From contig NZ_CP085524.1 of the NCBI RefSeq assembly GCF_004353525.1, positions 2,638,142 through 2,702,141 on the forward strand: a stretch of DNA of 64,000 nucleotides, in the 5' to 3' direction. Each line of letters begins with the position of its first letter. Position 1 is the first letter of the stretch. This DNA is from Zhaonella formicivorans. GTDB lineage: Bacteria; Bacillota; DUOV01; Zhaonellaceae. The position numbers and the translations under genes were made by a program. Positions 23,540 to 32,698 of the stretch are shown here, one piece after another. Under the pieces are notes generated by a model. The model saw nothing but the letters and a program-made list of their open reading frames with translations, was not told where the DNA came from and made no database searches.

Positions 23540-24616
23540 TTAATATTTTTCTGTAACTACCCCTAATGAAGATGCCTTAATAAAAGGCAAGGTACGAAGG
23601 GTTTTTAAGTTGTTAACATCCCCTGTAACAACAACTCCCCACACCTTTATATCTTCCTTAGTTAATTCTCCGTCCTGTCCCGCGATGTTATTATAAACCC
23701 GTACAAATTCGCTTTTATACTTTGTATCATACTTCATTCCGTTTTGTAGTGCCCAGATAAAAAGCTGTGCGGGATCCTCCAGAGGTTCCCTGTTCACATC
23801 ATAAGCCTTAATACCGTATGCGTTTTTTTCAGATCGTATCCTGGCAGGGTAGTCCACTTCATGAGTTTTTCCGTCAGGACCTTGTTGCTTTTCCTTACGT
23901 GGCTTGCTGTCTTCTTTTTCTTGCTCGTTTAAGTCATCTACCCAATACCATGCTAAAGTTACATTATTGGGCAGCATTTTATTAACTTCATCCAGGCTAT
24001 AAGCTTGATCGAAGGACAAAGCCATTTCCATAATTTTATCTGAACCAATACTGTCGAGTAACTGTAGATCGTTTTTATATTCCGGATAGCTGATAAAAGG
24101 GTAAAAGAAGACCATTTCTCTCTGGCCTAGCTCGTTATATTTCTGCTCTTTTAAATCCCCGACATCATGGCTGGCTCCCAAAATTGAAGGTGATTCAGTC
24201 CCAATCCTGTTACCCCATTCATTGCGCAACAAACCATAGCTATAATCCCCTTCACCGGCAAAAACAACTTTTCCTTCGATAATTTTGTAGGTGGTATATT
24301 CGTTTCTACCGCCGAGAATTTCATGATACCTCGAAACTTTGCCAATATATTTATTAGGTGCAGAAATTTTATTAAAACTGTCTACGGCAATTTGCACCGG
24401 CATTTCCATATTATAAATTAATTCTCTATTTACAATTGAACCTCCTACTAGCATAACGCCCAGGACCACAAAGCTAATCAGTACATTGCGGAAAATGGAG
24501 TGCCACTGGGCCTTCTTAATTGCCTTTTTTAATTTAGTATTTTTTAAGTCATCAAATAAACTATCCAATTCCTTTTCAACTTTTTGTTCATCGTTGTAAT
24601 ATTGATTTTTATTCAA
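23540..24616 (-). CDS. Membrane anti-sigma factor (Sigma_reg_N / Sigma_reg_C type)
   Basis: 358 residues: a cytosolic N-terminal segment with an acidic start, one transmembrane helix (about 45-67) and a large extracellular domain. The layout and the segments FFYPFISYPEYKNDLQLL and FDQAYSLDEVNKMLPNNVTLAWYWVDD match sigma-factor regulators of the type encoded beside ECF sigma factors in Firmicutes. It is expected to hold the sigma factor at the membrane and release it on an unknown surface signal. TTG start at 24616, with GGGAGGGG seven bases before it. It overlaps the sigma gene by eight bases. Confidence 0.82.
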   Translation of the reverse strand: MNKNQYYNDEQKVEKELDSLFDDLKNTKLKKAIKKAQWHSIFRNVLISFVVLGVMLVGGSIVNRELIYNMEMPVQIAVDSFNKISAPNKYIGKVSRYHEILGGRNEYTTYKIIEGKVVFAGEGDYSYGLLRNEWGNRIGTESPSILGASHDVGDLKEQKYNELGQREMVFFYPFISYPEYKNDLQLLDSIGSDKIMEMALSFDQAYSLDEVNKMLPNNVTLAWYWVDDLNEQEKEDSKPRKEKQQGPDGKTHEVDYPARIRSEKNAYGIKAYDVNREPLEDPAQLFIWALQNGMKYDTKYKSEFVRVYNNIAGQDGELTKEDIKVWGVVVTGDVNNLKTLRTLPFIKASSLGVVTEKY

Positions 24617-25112
24617 GGTTCAACCCCTCCCAGATCTCTTTAAATTTATTCCTGGCTCTATAAAGGTAAACTTTTACCTTTTCTTCGCTCGTTTCTAAAA
24701 GATTTGCTATATCTCTATAGGACAGCTCCATTACATACTTGAAAATCAGCAGCTCCCTATAGGATGGCTTCAAGAGGTCCAAAGCCTTTTGAATAACTTT
24801 TCTCTTTTCTTCGGTTATACAGTAATCTTCCGTGCTTTCAGTTAGCATTTTCAGATTTTGCAGATGGTCTGCGGCAATAGTGCTTTGCTTTTTCTTCTTG
24901 TTGTACAGGCTGTAATAACTGTTGATAGCAACCTTAAAGAGCCATGCTCTCATGTTATGTCCATCGATTGCATCAATATTTTTTATGGTCTTATATAAGG
25001 TTTCCTGTACAATATCTTCGGCATCTTCTTTGGAAGCTCCCATTTTTATAAGGTATTTAAATACCAGATTGGCTTCCTTTAATAGAAGCTGTTCTAAAGT
25101 TTCATCCCGCAT
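24609..25112 (-). CDS. ECF-type RNA polymerase sigma factor
   Basis: 167 residues, sigma-70 family with region 2 (VFKYLIKMGASKEDAEDIVQETLYKTIKNIDAIDGHNMRAWLF) and region 4 (YRELLIFKYVMELSYRDIANLLETSEEKVKVYLYRARNKF). It lacks region 3, so it is of the extracytoplasmic-function class. Start ATG 25112 follows GGTGGTGAAAT. It is co-transcribed and translationally coupled with the anti-sigma gene. Targets are unknown; ECF sigma factors often activate their own promoter. Confidence 0.92.
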   Translation of the reverse strand: MRDETLEQLLLKEANLVFKYLIKMGASKEDAEDIVQETLYKTIKNIDAIDGHNMRAWLFKVAINSYYSLYNKKKKQSTIAADHLQNLKMLTESTEDYCITEEKRKVIQKALDLLKPSYRELLIFKYVMELSYRDIANLLETSEEKVKVYLYRARNKFKEIWEGLNLE

Positions 25113-25254
25113 ATTTCACCACCTTAATCAGGAACAAGCATCTTAACCGGTTAAGACTATCCAGTGTATAATTAATTTTCATATATATAACAGCTGAGGC
25201 CATAAAAAGTATACAAAACTTATTCTTTTATTTTAGTGTTATTGCAAAAAAATA

Positions 25255-25433
25255 AACCCCGCTAAGGAGTTACAGTGTATAGACAAAGCTCAATTTATTA
25301 CTTTGCTCTGGGCCAGCTCTCACGTGATGACTTTTAGCAAAGCCCCAGCCTAGAGGAAACCAGTCCTGCTCCATAATATATGCGGGCTGATAATAGTTTG
25401 TCGACGGTCTGAATAAATACGCTATTAATATTT
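25255..25433 (-). repeat. Terminator-inserted palindromic element, copy 5 (diverged)
   Basis: The element (25272-25411) reads on the minus strand from CAGACCGTCGACAAACTATT to GCTTTGTCTATACACTGT. The conserved blocks GGAGCAGGACTGGTTTCC and CCCAGAGCAAAGTAATAAAT are still clear, but the arms pair less well. The distal side has a terminator hairpin AACTCCTTAGCGGGGTT with a T-run. The proximal side (25412-25433, AATAAATACGCTATTAATAT) looks like a decayed version of the same sequence and contains the lepB stop codon. Its central loop is of the copy-4 subtype. Confidence 0.7.
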
Positions 25434-25878
25434 ACAACTTAAAATTCCAATTTCATTTAGAGGATAATAGCGAAATTCGGCTTTACCAATAAGATTATTA
25501 ATTGGCAATGCTCCCCATGACCGACTGTCATAACTGTTGTTGCGATTATCACCCATTACAAAAACAGAGTTTTTAGGTACTACATATGGACCAAAATCAT
25601 GATTTGCTTTTTCATATATATAAGGCTCATTAAGTAACATCCCGTCGATATAAACAAGCCCGTTGTTTATAGAAATTGTTTCACCAGGTAAACCAACAAC
25701 TCTTTTTATTAATATTTTTTCGTCTAAATTCGCTGACGGGGGAGGATTGAGGAACCATAGATTCACTCGGAATCCACATAGCTTCAGCCACGTAGGTTCT
25801 AATACCTAGAGATAAAATAACTGCTAGCACAATGGTTAGAAGCCAGTCAAGTATTACTGATTTTATATTTGATTTCAT
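25425..25878 (-). pseudogene. lepB: Signal peptidase I gene with internal deletion and frameshift
   Basis: From ATG 25878 the frame has the N-terminal transmembrane anchor and the catalytic Ser box IPSESMVP. It then goes out of frame near 25745. The other frame carries PPPSANLDEKILIKRVVGLPGE with the catalytic Lys, followed by GDNRNNSYDSRSWGALP. The stretch that normally joins the Ser box to the Lys box (roughly 25-30 residues, including the membrane-contact loop) is missing. The product would be inactive. Another lepB elsewhere in the genome is likely, since signal peptidase is essential. Confidence 0.8.
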
Positions 25879-26084
25879 TTGTGGTCACCTATCCCCAAAA
25901 TATTTTACTAAAGTTCATAATCGTACTTATTATATCTTATCTTATGAAATTGTAATAGCGCCAGTACTTTTATTTCCATGGCGGGCAGACAATTATGTTC
26001 TTTTTAAGATCTTAACCTATTGTGTTGTATCTACTCTTTTTAACGAGCCGTAAAGCGTGCTGTAAAGAGTATTAGTTGATAACA

Positions 26085-26430
26085 TTCTTCAGACAAGTCT
26101 TATGCATGCATGGACTTGTGTCTCCTGATCTCTGTCCGGTCGAACAGCATGGACTCACAAAGCGTGGAGCGGCAGGACAATGTGAAAGTCGAGTGCCGCT
26201 GGAAGTCAAACGTAAAGAAGACTTAGCTTGTGCCAAGCGTAAGCACGCCAGAATTTCTAGCATTATGTTTCATAATGCATAGAAATTCCAGTCCTTTAGG
26301 GCCGGCAGAAGCCAAGTCGCCCTTATGCGGCCGTTTATAAAGCTTACATAGAGCCTGAATAGGGCAGCGCCCCTGGTGAAGTCATCTCGGATCAACAGAC
26401 ACAAGGGTTACATTTTCGAGATAGGTATAA
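26085..26430. other. Gene-free, highly structured stretch (possible RNA, strand unknown)
   Basis: Between the broken lepB and the parS pair lie about 600 bases with no supported gene. Several strong inverted repeats are present. One is a 17-pair hairpin near 26250-26290 (GAATTTCTA and GCATTATG arms around TTT). Another is AGCGGCA/TGCCGCT near 26170-26205, and a third is GGGCAGCGCCC near 26365. The density of hairpins and the stop-rich frames suggest a structured RNA or a decayed mobile intron. I could not match it to tmRNA, 6S, RNase P, SRP or a group II intron domain V. Confidence 0.35.
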
Positions 26431-26468
26431 TGTTAACAGTACTAGATGGGTTAAATGGTAACAAAAAA

Positions 26469-26484
26469 TGTTTCACGTGAAACA
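26469..26484. promoter_or_regulatory. parS site 2
   Basis: Perfect TGTTTCACGTGAAACA, 27 bases beyond the parB stop and nine bases from parS site 3. ParB loads here and spreads to organise origin segregation. Confidence 0.95.
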
Positions 26485-26493
26485 ACCCAATTG

Positions 26494-26509
26494 TGTTTCA
26501 CGTGAAACA
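26494..26509. promoter_or_regulatory. parS site 3
   Basis: Perfect TGTTTCACGTGAAACA, one base past the parB stop codon. The hairpin capacity of this palindrome could also take part in ending the parAB transcript. Confidence 0.95.
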
Positions 26510-26510
26510 T

Positions 26511-27416
26511 TTAGGAAATAGATAACAGGTCCAGTATCCTGTTCAATTCTTCTACGCTATAGTATTCTATTTCTATTTTTCCCCCATTATTGTTGTTTAG
26601 CAGTCTAACCTTGGTGCCAAAGTAATGTCTGAGTTTTTCTTCTATATCGATGATTTCCGGAGAAAGATCTTTTTTACCTGTATTTCCCTTCTTTTTATTT
26701 TGCTGCTGGCTGCCTAGAATACCAATGCTTTTAACTAAAGCTTCGGTTTCACGTACGGTTAACCCTTCCTTTTGTATTTTTTCCGCTAGCCTAAGCTGTC
26801 CTGCTTCCGGAAGGGATAACAGGGCCCTGCCGTGGCCTGCAGAAATGCTTCCGTTAGCAACCATCTCTTTAATTTGCTCAGGCAAATTCAATAAGCGGAG
26901 TGAATTTGCTATATAAGGCCTGCTTTTTCCCACCTTTTTCGATAGCTCTTCCTGGGTTAGACCAAACTCTTCAATTAATACTTTATAAGCTGCGGCCTCT
27001 TCTAAGGGATTCAAATCCTCACGCTGTATGTTTTCAATTAAAGCAATTTCTGTAGTTTCCTGTTCGCTATATCCTTTAATGATGGCAGGTATAGTTTCTA
27101 ACCCGGCTAGTTTACAAGCTCTCCAACGCCGTTCTCCGGCAACAAGCTGGTATTTGTCTTCTTCTATTTTTCTAACAACTACCGGCTGCACCACACCATG
27201 TTCCTTGATAGATAAAGCCAGTTCTTCGAGCCCGTCCGCATTAAAAACCTTCCTGGGCTGATACTTGTTAGGTTCTATCTGTTCCACCGCAATTTCCACA
27301 ACTCGGGTTGCTGTGTTTCCGTTGTTATTTTCCGTTTCAATTGTTGTGGTCATTTCCGGGTTTATAGAAGAAGGGATCAACGCACTTAACCCTTTGCCCA
27401 ATCCTTTTTTAGCCAT
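26511..27416 (-). CDS. parB: Chromosome partitioning protein ParB (Spo0J)
   Basis: CTP-dependent DNA clamp of 301 residues that loads at parS and helps segregate origins. The N-terminal end MAKKGLGKGLSALIPS contacts ParA. The CTPase/nuclease-like domain has LVAGERRWRACKLAGLETIPAI (about 95-125). The helix-turn-helix GLTQEELSKKVGKSRPYIANSLRLL recognises parS, and SAGHGRALLSL follows. The C-terminal part is the dimer domain. It overlaps parA by eight bases, and two parS sites lie directly downstream. Confidence 0.97.
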   Translation of the reverse strand: MAKKGLGKGLSALIPSSINPEMTTTIETENNNGNTATRVVEIAVEQIEPNKYQPRKVFNADGLEELALSIKEHGVVQPVVVRKIEEDKYQLVAGERRWRACKLAGLETIPAIIKGYSEQETTEIALIENIQREDLNPLEEAAAYKVLIEEFGLTQEELSKKVGKSRPYIANSLRLLNLPEQIKEMVANGSISAGHGRALLSLPEAGQLRLAEKIQKEGLTVRETEALVKSIGILGSQQQNKKKGNTGKKDLSPEIIDIEEKLRHYFGTKVRLLNNNNGGKIEIEYYSVEELNRILDLLSIS

Positions 27417-28170
27417 TTTCGATCACTTCCCTTGCTAATTCTTGATATACTTCCGCACCCTTGGAACGGGGATCGTAGGTGATTATCGGCTGACCGTGAC
27501 TGGGAGCTTCACTTAATCTTACATTACGTGGTATGATACTACTGAATACTTTATTTTTGAAATGGGTTTTTACTTCATCAACTACCTGAATAGAAAGGTT
27601 AGTTCTGGCATCAAACATGGTTAACACTACGCCTTCCAGTTCCAGTTTAGGGTTAAGATGCTTTTGTACCAGCTGGATGGTATTCATCAGCTGCCCCAGA
27701 CCTTCCAGGGCGTAATACTCGCATTGAATCGGTATCAGCACTCGGTCGGCTGCTGTCAAAGCATTCAAGGTCAATAATCCTAAAGAGGGAGGACAGTCCA
27801 ACAAAATGTAATCGTAATTGCCTTTTTCCGGTTCCAAAGCTTTTTTTAGCTTTACTTCCCTTGATATGGCGGAAACCAGTTCAATTTCCGCACCTGCCAG
27901 CTGAATTGTTGCCGGTATAACCTCCAAACCGGATATTTCAGTTTTCTGCTTCACGCTCTTTAAAGACGCCCCGTTAATGAGCACATCATATACACAGTGC
28001 TGCACCTCGAGGCGGTTGATTCCTAAACCGCTTGTGGCATTACCTTGCGGATCCATGTCAACTAAAAGTACTTTTTTGCCTTGGTTAGCCAAACAAGCTC
28101 CTAGGTTGACAGCTGTGGTCGTTTTGGCCACACCGCCTTTTTGGTTTGCAATGGCAATAATTCTTCCCAC
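27409..28170 (-). CDS. parA: Chromosome partitioning ATPase ParA (Soj)
   Basis: 253-residue deviant-Walker ATPase: NQKGGVAKTTTAVNLGA (Walker A' with two Lys), VLLVDMDPQGNATSG and YDYILLDCPPSLGLLTLNAL. It works with ParB in origin segregation, and in Firmicutes it also influences DnaA. GTG start at 28170, with GGTGGTG upstream. It is first in a parAB unit separated from rsmG by a terminator. Confidence 0.97.
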   Translation of the reverse strand: MGRIIAIANQKGGVAKTTTAVNLGACLANQGKKVLLVDMDPQGNATSGLGINRLEVQHCVYDVLINGASLKSVKQKTEISGLEVIPATIQLAGAEIELVSAISREVKLKKALEPEKGNYDYILLDCPPSLGLLTLNALTAADRVLIPIQCEYYALEGLGQLMNTIQLVQKHLNPKLELEGVVLTMFDARTNLSIQVVDEVKTHFKNKVFSSIIPRNVRLSEAPSHGQPIITYDPRSKGAEVYQELAREVIENG

Positions 28171-28249
28171 AATTTACACCACCATACGCTTTATTCCATC
28201 GATTTTATATTCCACACCATGAATCCAGTTCCTGCCTGAAAAGGTGTTG

Positions 28250-28292
28250 GAAATTAAAAACACCTAAGCTTTGCATTTAAGCCCGGGTGTTT
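28250..28292 (-). terminator. Terminator of the mnmE-mnmG-rsmG unit
   Basis: On the minus strand AAACACC pairs with GGTGTTT across a 21-base middle that itself contains AAGCTT-type pairing, and TTTAATTT follows. It begins eight bases past the rsmG stop. Confidence 0.7.
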
Positions 28293-28299
28293 AAAATTC

Positions 28300-29022
28300 T
28301 TAGCACAATGGCTTTTTAGCCGGTTGTCCGGCTTTGCGCGGGTATTTGGAAGGTGTTGCCGTAATTTTTGTTATGCTTACCATGGTACGCTGCTCATTGA
28401 CAAAAGGCAAGGTATAATTGATGCTCTTTTCAACCAACCCTCCCAAAATGACAATCGCTTTTTCCGCCATTGCCAGTTCTTGAGCAACTTCCGGCCCTTT
28501 GGCAGCCGCAAACCTTCCTTTTACCCTGACCAAGGGTAAGCAGTATTCGACTAAAACTGGTAGTGGCGCTACAGCCCGGGAAAGTACAAGACCATATTTT
28601 TCCCTATGCTGCTCATCTTTCCCCAGATCCTCCGCCCGGCCATGTATCAACTCCACATTTTTTAGACACAAAGCACGTACTACTTCTTCGATGAATTTCA
28701 GGCGTTTTTGTAAAGAATCGACCAAAACTACTTTACAGTCAGGAAGCCAGATTTTTAAAGGCAAACCGGGAAAACCGGCTCCTGTTCCCAAGTCCACCAC
28801 TTCTTCAGCTTCATCTGCTTGAGCAAGCTTAGCATAAAGCAATGAATCGAGAAAATGTTTATAAATAATACCGGCTTCATCAGTAATAGCAGTTAAATTC
28901 ATCTGCTTATTCCAGGTTTGCAACAGCTCCATAAACTTGTGCAATTGCTGTAACTGCTGCCGATTTAAATCTATACCAGCCTCGGAAGTGCTCTGCAATA
29001 AATTTTCCCAGTACTTATTCAC
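28300..29022 (-). CDS. rsmG: 16S rRNA (guanine-527-N7) methyltransferase RsmG
   Basis: 240-residue SAM-dependent methyltransferase with motif [18 protein letters not shown] and the family-typical N-terminal [28 protein letters not shown]. It methylates G527 of 16S rRNA. GTG start at 29022, overlapping the mnmG stop by eight bases. It is part of the conserved origin-flanking order mnmE-mnmG-rsmG. Confidence 0.96.
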   Translation of the reverse strand: MNKYWENLLQSTSEAGIDLNRQQLQQLHKFMELLQTWNKQMNLTAITDEAGIIYKHFLDSLLYAKLAQADEAEEVVDLGTGAGFPGLPLKIWLPDCKVVLVDSLQKRLKFIEEVVRALCLKNVELIHGRAEDLGKDEQHREKYGLVLSRAVAPLPVLVEYCLPLVRVKGRFAAAKGPEVAQELAMAEKAIVILGGLVEKSINYTLPFVNEQRTMVSITKITATPSKYPRKAGQPAKKPLC

Positions 29023-30916
29023 TCTGGATAACTCCTTGTCTGCGCTGCTGCTCTAGGTAGATTAACAGCACGTTAACATCTGCCGGCGATACTCCCGAAA
29101 TTCTTGAAGCCTGTCCGATGGACTGGGGCTTAATTGCAGCAAGCTTTTGTTGGGCTTCCCTGGACAAACCGCTGATCTGCATGTAGTCAAGTTCCGGCGG
29201 AAGTTTCCTGTTTTCCAGTTTTTCAAAGCGTTCCACCTGTTGCAGCTGCTTTTTTATATAACCCTCGTATTTAACCTGAATCTCCACCTGTTCTGCCACT
29301 TCCCTGCTTAAAGGGACTTCAGGCGGATACAGCTTAGACAAATCTTCATAACTGATTTCAGGTCTCCGCAATAATTCCAGCAAAGTCAAGCCGCTTTTTA
29401 AAGGAGTGCTTTCAGCTTCTAAAAGAAACTTCTCCAAATTTTCATCAGCCGGACTGGCCACAGTACTTTCCAAACGCTCTATTTCCTCTGCTATCCTCTC
29501 TTTTTTGGCTAAAAAAGCAGCATAACGTTCCCGACTGATTAAACCTAATTCAAAGCCTTTTTCTGTCAAACGCAAATCAGCGTTATCCTGACGCAAAATT
29601 AGCCTGTATTCTGCCCTTGAAGTTAACATCCGGTAAGGTTCATTAGTACCTTTGGTTACCAGATCATCGATTAAAACACCAATATAGGCATCTGATCTTT
29701 TTAAAATAAAGGGATCTTTCTCTTTCACTTTTAATGCGGCGTTAATGCCAGCCATGATACCCTGGGCTGCTGCTTCCTCGTACCCCGAGGTGCCGTTGAT
29801 CTGCCCTGCAGTAAAAAGACCGGGAATGTGCTTACATTCCAATGTCAAATCCAGTTGTGTAGGTATAATATAATCGTATTCAATGGCATAACCGGCGCGA
29901 ATCATTTCTACTCTTTCCAGGCCCTTTATGGTCCTGAGCATTTGAATCTGTACATCTTCCGGCAGGCTGGTGGAAAAACCTTGAACATACATTTCCGTAG
30001 TATGAAGCCCTTCCGGTTCGAGAAAAATCTGATGGCTTAGCTTTTCAGCAAATCTAACCACTTTATCCTCGATGGAAGGACAATACCTGGGCCCCACCCC
30101 TTCAATCAGCCCACTGTATAAGGGGGCACGGTGCAAATTATCCCTGATTATCTGGTGGGTTTTTTCATTAGTATAAGTAAGCCAGCAGGGGATATTAGGC
30201 CGTTTAAGATCGCGGCTGGTGTAAGAAAAATAGTATGGCCCTTCATCTCCCGGTTGCTTGCTTAAAACGGAAAAATCAACAGTCCTGCGGTCAATGCGGG
30301 GAGGAGTCCCTGTCTTAAATCTGCCTAACTCCAATCCGATTTTTTTCAGACTCGCGGATAAACCTTCGGAGGCAAACTGGCCGTTCGGTCCGCCACTGTA
30401 ATACACATCGCCGATTATAATTTTCCCTAACAAGTATGTGCCGGTAGTAAGCACGATGGCTCTGCAATTAAACCTTGCCCCCGTTTTGGTCACCACTCCT
30501 TCCGCTTTACCGTCCCGGGAAATAAGAATTTGTTCAACCATAGCCTGCTTCAACGTAAGGTCCTCCTGATTTTCCAGAGTCTTAATCATCTCCAGCTGGT
30601 ACAACCTTTTATCAGCTTGGGCTCGCAAGGCATGCACAGCAGGACCTTTACCGGTGTTGAGCAGCCTAATTTGTATATAAGTATGGTCCGTATTAATGCC
30701 CATTTGTCCGCCTAGGGCATCAATTTCTTTTACCAGGTGACCTTTGGCAGGCCCTCCGATTGCCGGATTACAAGGCATTAAAGCAATATTATCGATATTT
30801 AAGGTCAGAAGCAAAGTTTTACAACCCATCCTAGCTGAAGCTAAAGCGGCTTCACAGCCCGCATGTCCTCCCCCGATAACTATTACCTCGTAATCCCCTG
30901 CAAAATATGTCTCCAT
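29015..30916 (-). CDS. mnmG: tRNA uridine-5-carboxymethylaminomethyl modification enzyme MnmG (GidA)
   Basis: 633-residue FAD protein that, with MnmE, modifies the wobble uridine of several tRNAs. The FAD motif is [19 protein letters not shown]. The signatures [13 protein letters not shown]-type (here [24 protein letters not shown]) and [15 protein letters not shown] are present, and the C-terminal GIDD-like helical part ends in [21 protein letters not shown] 30916 after GTAGGAGTGGG. Full length and intact. Confidence 0.97.
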   Translation of the reverse strand: METYFAGDYEVIVIGGGHAGCEAALASARMGCKTLLLTLNIDNIALMPCNPAIGGPAKGHLVKEIDALGGQMGINTDHTYIQIRLLNTGKGPAVHALRAQADKRLYQLEMIKTLENQEDLTLKQAMVEQILISRDGKAEGVVTKTGARFNCRAIVLTTGTYLLGKIIIGDVYYSGGPNGQFASEGLSASLKKIGLELGRFKTGTPPRIDRRTVDFSVLSKQPGDEGPYYFSYTSRDLKRPNIPCWLTYTNEKTHQIIRDNLHRAPLYSGLIEGVGPRYCPSIEDKVVRFAEKLSHQIFLEPEGLHTTEMYVQGFSTSLPEDVQIQMLRTIKGLERVEMIRAGYAIEYDYIIPTQLDLTLECKHIPGLFTAGQINGTSGYEEAAAQGIMAGINAALKVKEKDPFILKRSDAYIGVLIDDLVTKGTNEPYRMLTSRAEYRLILRQDNADLRLTEKGFELGLISRERYAAFLAKKERIAEEIERLESTVASPADENLEKFLLEAESTPLKSGLTLLELLRRPEISYEDLSKLYPPEVPLSREVAEQVEIQVKYEGYIKKQLQQVERFEKLENRKLPPELDYMQISGLSREAQQKLAAIKPQSIGQASRISGVSPADVNVLLIYLEQQRRQGVIQSE

Positions 30917-30929
30917 TTAAAACCCACTC

Positions 30930-32306
30930 CTACTTGCCAATGCAGAAATCAGCAAAAATCCTGTCAAGTATATCTTCAGAAACAGTGCTTCCCGTAATCT
31001 CGCCCAAAGCTTCCCATGCAGCTTTGAGGTCAATGGACAAAAAATCAGCCGGCATATTTCTTTTGAGAGCGGAAAGGGTTTCTTTGATATGCCTCTCTGC
31101 CCTTTGCAGCGCTTCGTAGTGTCTATACCTGGTAACGAGTTTCTCACTGTTTGGAGCAATTTGGCCTGCCAGCAGCAGATTTTTAATAGTACGTTCCAGC
31201 TGATCCAAGCCAATTTCTTCTTTAGCCGAGATTTCTAAGATATGATCATGCTCAACTAAAACTTTATTTTCCTTTTCTTTTGCCACATCAATTTTATTTA
31301 GCAAAACCAAGTATTTTTTGCCCGATTGTTTAACCATTTGCAGTATTTCTTCATCTGCAGCGTCAATACCATGGGCCGCATCCAGTACAACTAAAACCAG
31401 ATCAGCTTCCATCAGCAGCGCTTTGCTTTTTTCTACGCCAATTTTTTCCACCAGGTCTTCCGTTTCCCTGATGCCGGCCGTATCAACAATTTTTAATGCT
31501 ATTCCCCCGAAACTTATTATTTCCTCGATGACATCCCGTGTGGTCCCCGGTATCTCCGTCACTATAGCCCGGTTCTCCCTGACCAAGGCGTTTAGTAAGC
31601 TTGATTTGCCCACATTAGGTTTTCCTACAATTACTGTTTTCAAGCCTTCGCGATAAATTTTTCCTGCGTTAAAACCTTCCAGCATGCGGTGCGTTTCATG
31701 TAAAACCAAAGTCAATACCTCAGTAATTTCTCGAGCGCTTAAAGCTTCAATTTCATCTTCAGGAAAATCGATGGAAGCCTCAAGGTAAGCTAAAATTCGT
31801 AAAAGATCAGCGCGTAGCTTTTCAACTTGTTTGGAAAGACCTCCCTGTAATTGATTAACCGCCGCTGTTAAGCCGGATTGACTTGTGGCCCTGATAACAT
31901 CAATAATAGCTTCTGCCTGGGCCAAATCCAGCCTGCCGTTTAAAAAAGCACGTTTGCTGAATTCACCAGGGCCGGCCAAACGGGCGCCGCTGGCTAAAAC
32001 CAGCTCCAGTATTAATGTAAGAGGTAAATAACCTCCGTGGCAGTTGATCTCCACCACATCTTCCCCGGTAAAACTCTTTGGGGACTTCATGATGCTGACT
32101 AAAACTTCATCGATTGGCTGATTTTTGTTTTTGTCAACAATATGACCAAGATAAAGACGATGCGAAGTTTTTTGCTCCCACAGCTTTTTATTCTTTGGAG
32201 CAAAGATCTGTTCAATAATCCTAACAGCATCGCTTCCGCTAATGCGGATTATACCTATTCCTCCCTCTCCTGGAGGTGTGGCAATAGCAGCAATGGTATC
32301 TTCCAT
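30930..32306 (-). CDS. mnmE: tRNA modification GTPase MnmE (TrmE)
   Basis: 458 residues from ATG 32306: an N-terminal formyl-tetrahydrofolate-binding domain (DTIAAIATPPGEGGIGIIRISG), a helical domain, an inserted G domain (GKPNVGKSSLLNAL, DTAGIRET, LLNKID) and the C-terminal motif FCIGK with the conserved Cys. It is the partner of MnmG. The frame extends further upstream to 32369, but that part derives from a repeat-like sequence, and GGGGTGAAAAT precedes the chosen start. Confidence 0.96.
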   Translation of the reverse strand: MEDTIAAIATPPGEGGIGIIRISGSDAVRIIEQIFAPKNKKLWEQKTSHRLYLGHIVDKNKNQPIDEVLVSIMKSPKSFTGEDVVEINCHGGYLPLTLILELVLASGARLAGPGEFSKRAFLNGRLDLAQAEAIIDVIRATSQSGLTAAVNQLQGGLSKQVEKLRADLLRILAYLEASIDFPEDEIEALSAREITEVLTLVLHETHRMLEGFNAGKIYREGLKTVIVGKPNVGKSSLLNALVRENRAIVTEIPGTTRDVIEEIISFGGIALKIVDTAGIRETEDLVEKIGVEKSKALLMEADLVLVVLDAAHGIDAADEEILQMVKQSGKKYLVLLNKIDVAKEKENKVLVEHDHILEISAKEEIGLDQLERTIKNLLLAGQIAPNSEKLVTRYRHYEALQRAERHIKETLSALKRNMPADFLSIDLKAAWEALGEITGSTVSEDILDRIFADFCIGK

Positions 32307-32441
32307 ATTTTCACCCCACGCTCGCTGACAGCCGTCAGCTGTTAGCTTGCAGCCATTTGCTTGTAGCATAAATTTAAACTATAGTATTCCACCGTTTGCC
32401 ATTCTTTACTAAAACTCATCTTTTAATTAAGATAGCACAAA

Positions 32442-32646
32442 AAAACCTGGTAATAAACATATTTACCAGGTTTCAGACCGTCGACAAACTATTAACAGCA
32501 AGCATGTATTATGGAGCGGGACTGGTTTCCACAGCCGTCGGCAGCTGTGCTGCCGGCAACGGCGTAGGAGCTTGTCCAGAGCGAAATAATACATGCTTGC
32601 TTTGTCTACAAGTTAAAACCTGGTAATAAACATATTTACCAGGTTT
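32442..32646 (+). repeat. Terminator-inserted palindromic element, copy 3 (best-preserved flanking duplication)
   Basis: The 141-base element (32474-32614) begins CAGACCGTCGACAAACTATT and ends GCTTTGTCTACAAGTT. Arms are AGCAAGCATGTATTAT and ATAATACATGCTTGCT. Flanks 32442-32473 and 32615-32646 are a perfect 32-base direct repeat that is itself a hairpin (AAACCTGGTAA pairing with TTACCAGGTTT). On the minus strand a T-run follows only the left flank, marking it as the original terminator of jag. The element lies antisense to jag. Confidence 0.92.
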
Positions 32647-32698
32647 TAAACTTTGCAAGTTTTTATAAAAATAAAAGCTAAGGGCTGACAGCTAATAG

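Noticed and set aside
26072-26282. Overlapping 63-68 codon open frames on both strands in the lepB-parB spacer
   Set aside because: No ribosome sites, no recognisable protein pattern, and the region is dominated by hairpins.
26085-26430. Group II intron, tmRNA, RNase P or SRP RNA
   Set aside because: No domain V-like hairpin, no tRNA-like ends and none of the conserved sequence blocks of those RNAs were found by eye.
32396-32626. Open frames inside the palindromic elements (also 11443-11736, 20078-20403)
   Set aside because: They run across hairpins and flanks, lack ribosome sites and differ between copies. They arise by chance in the palindromes.
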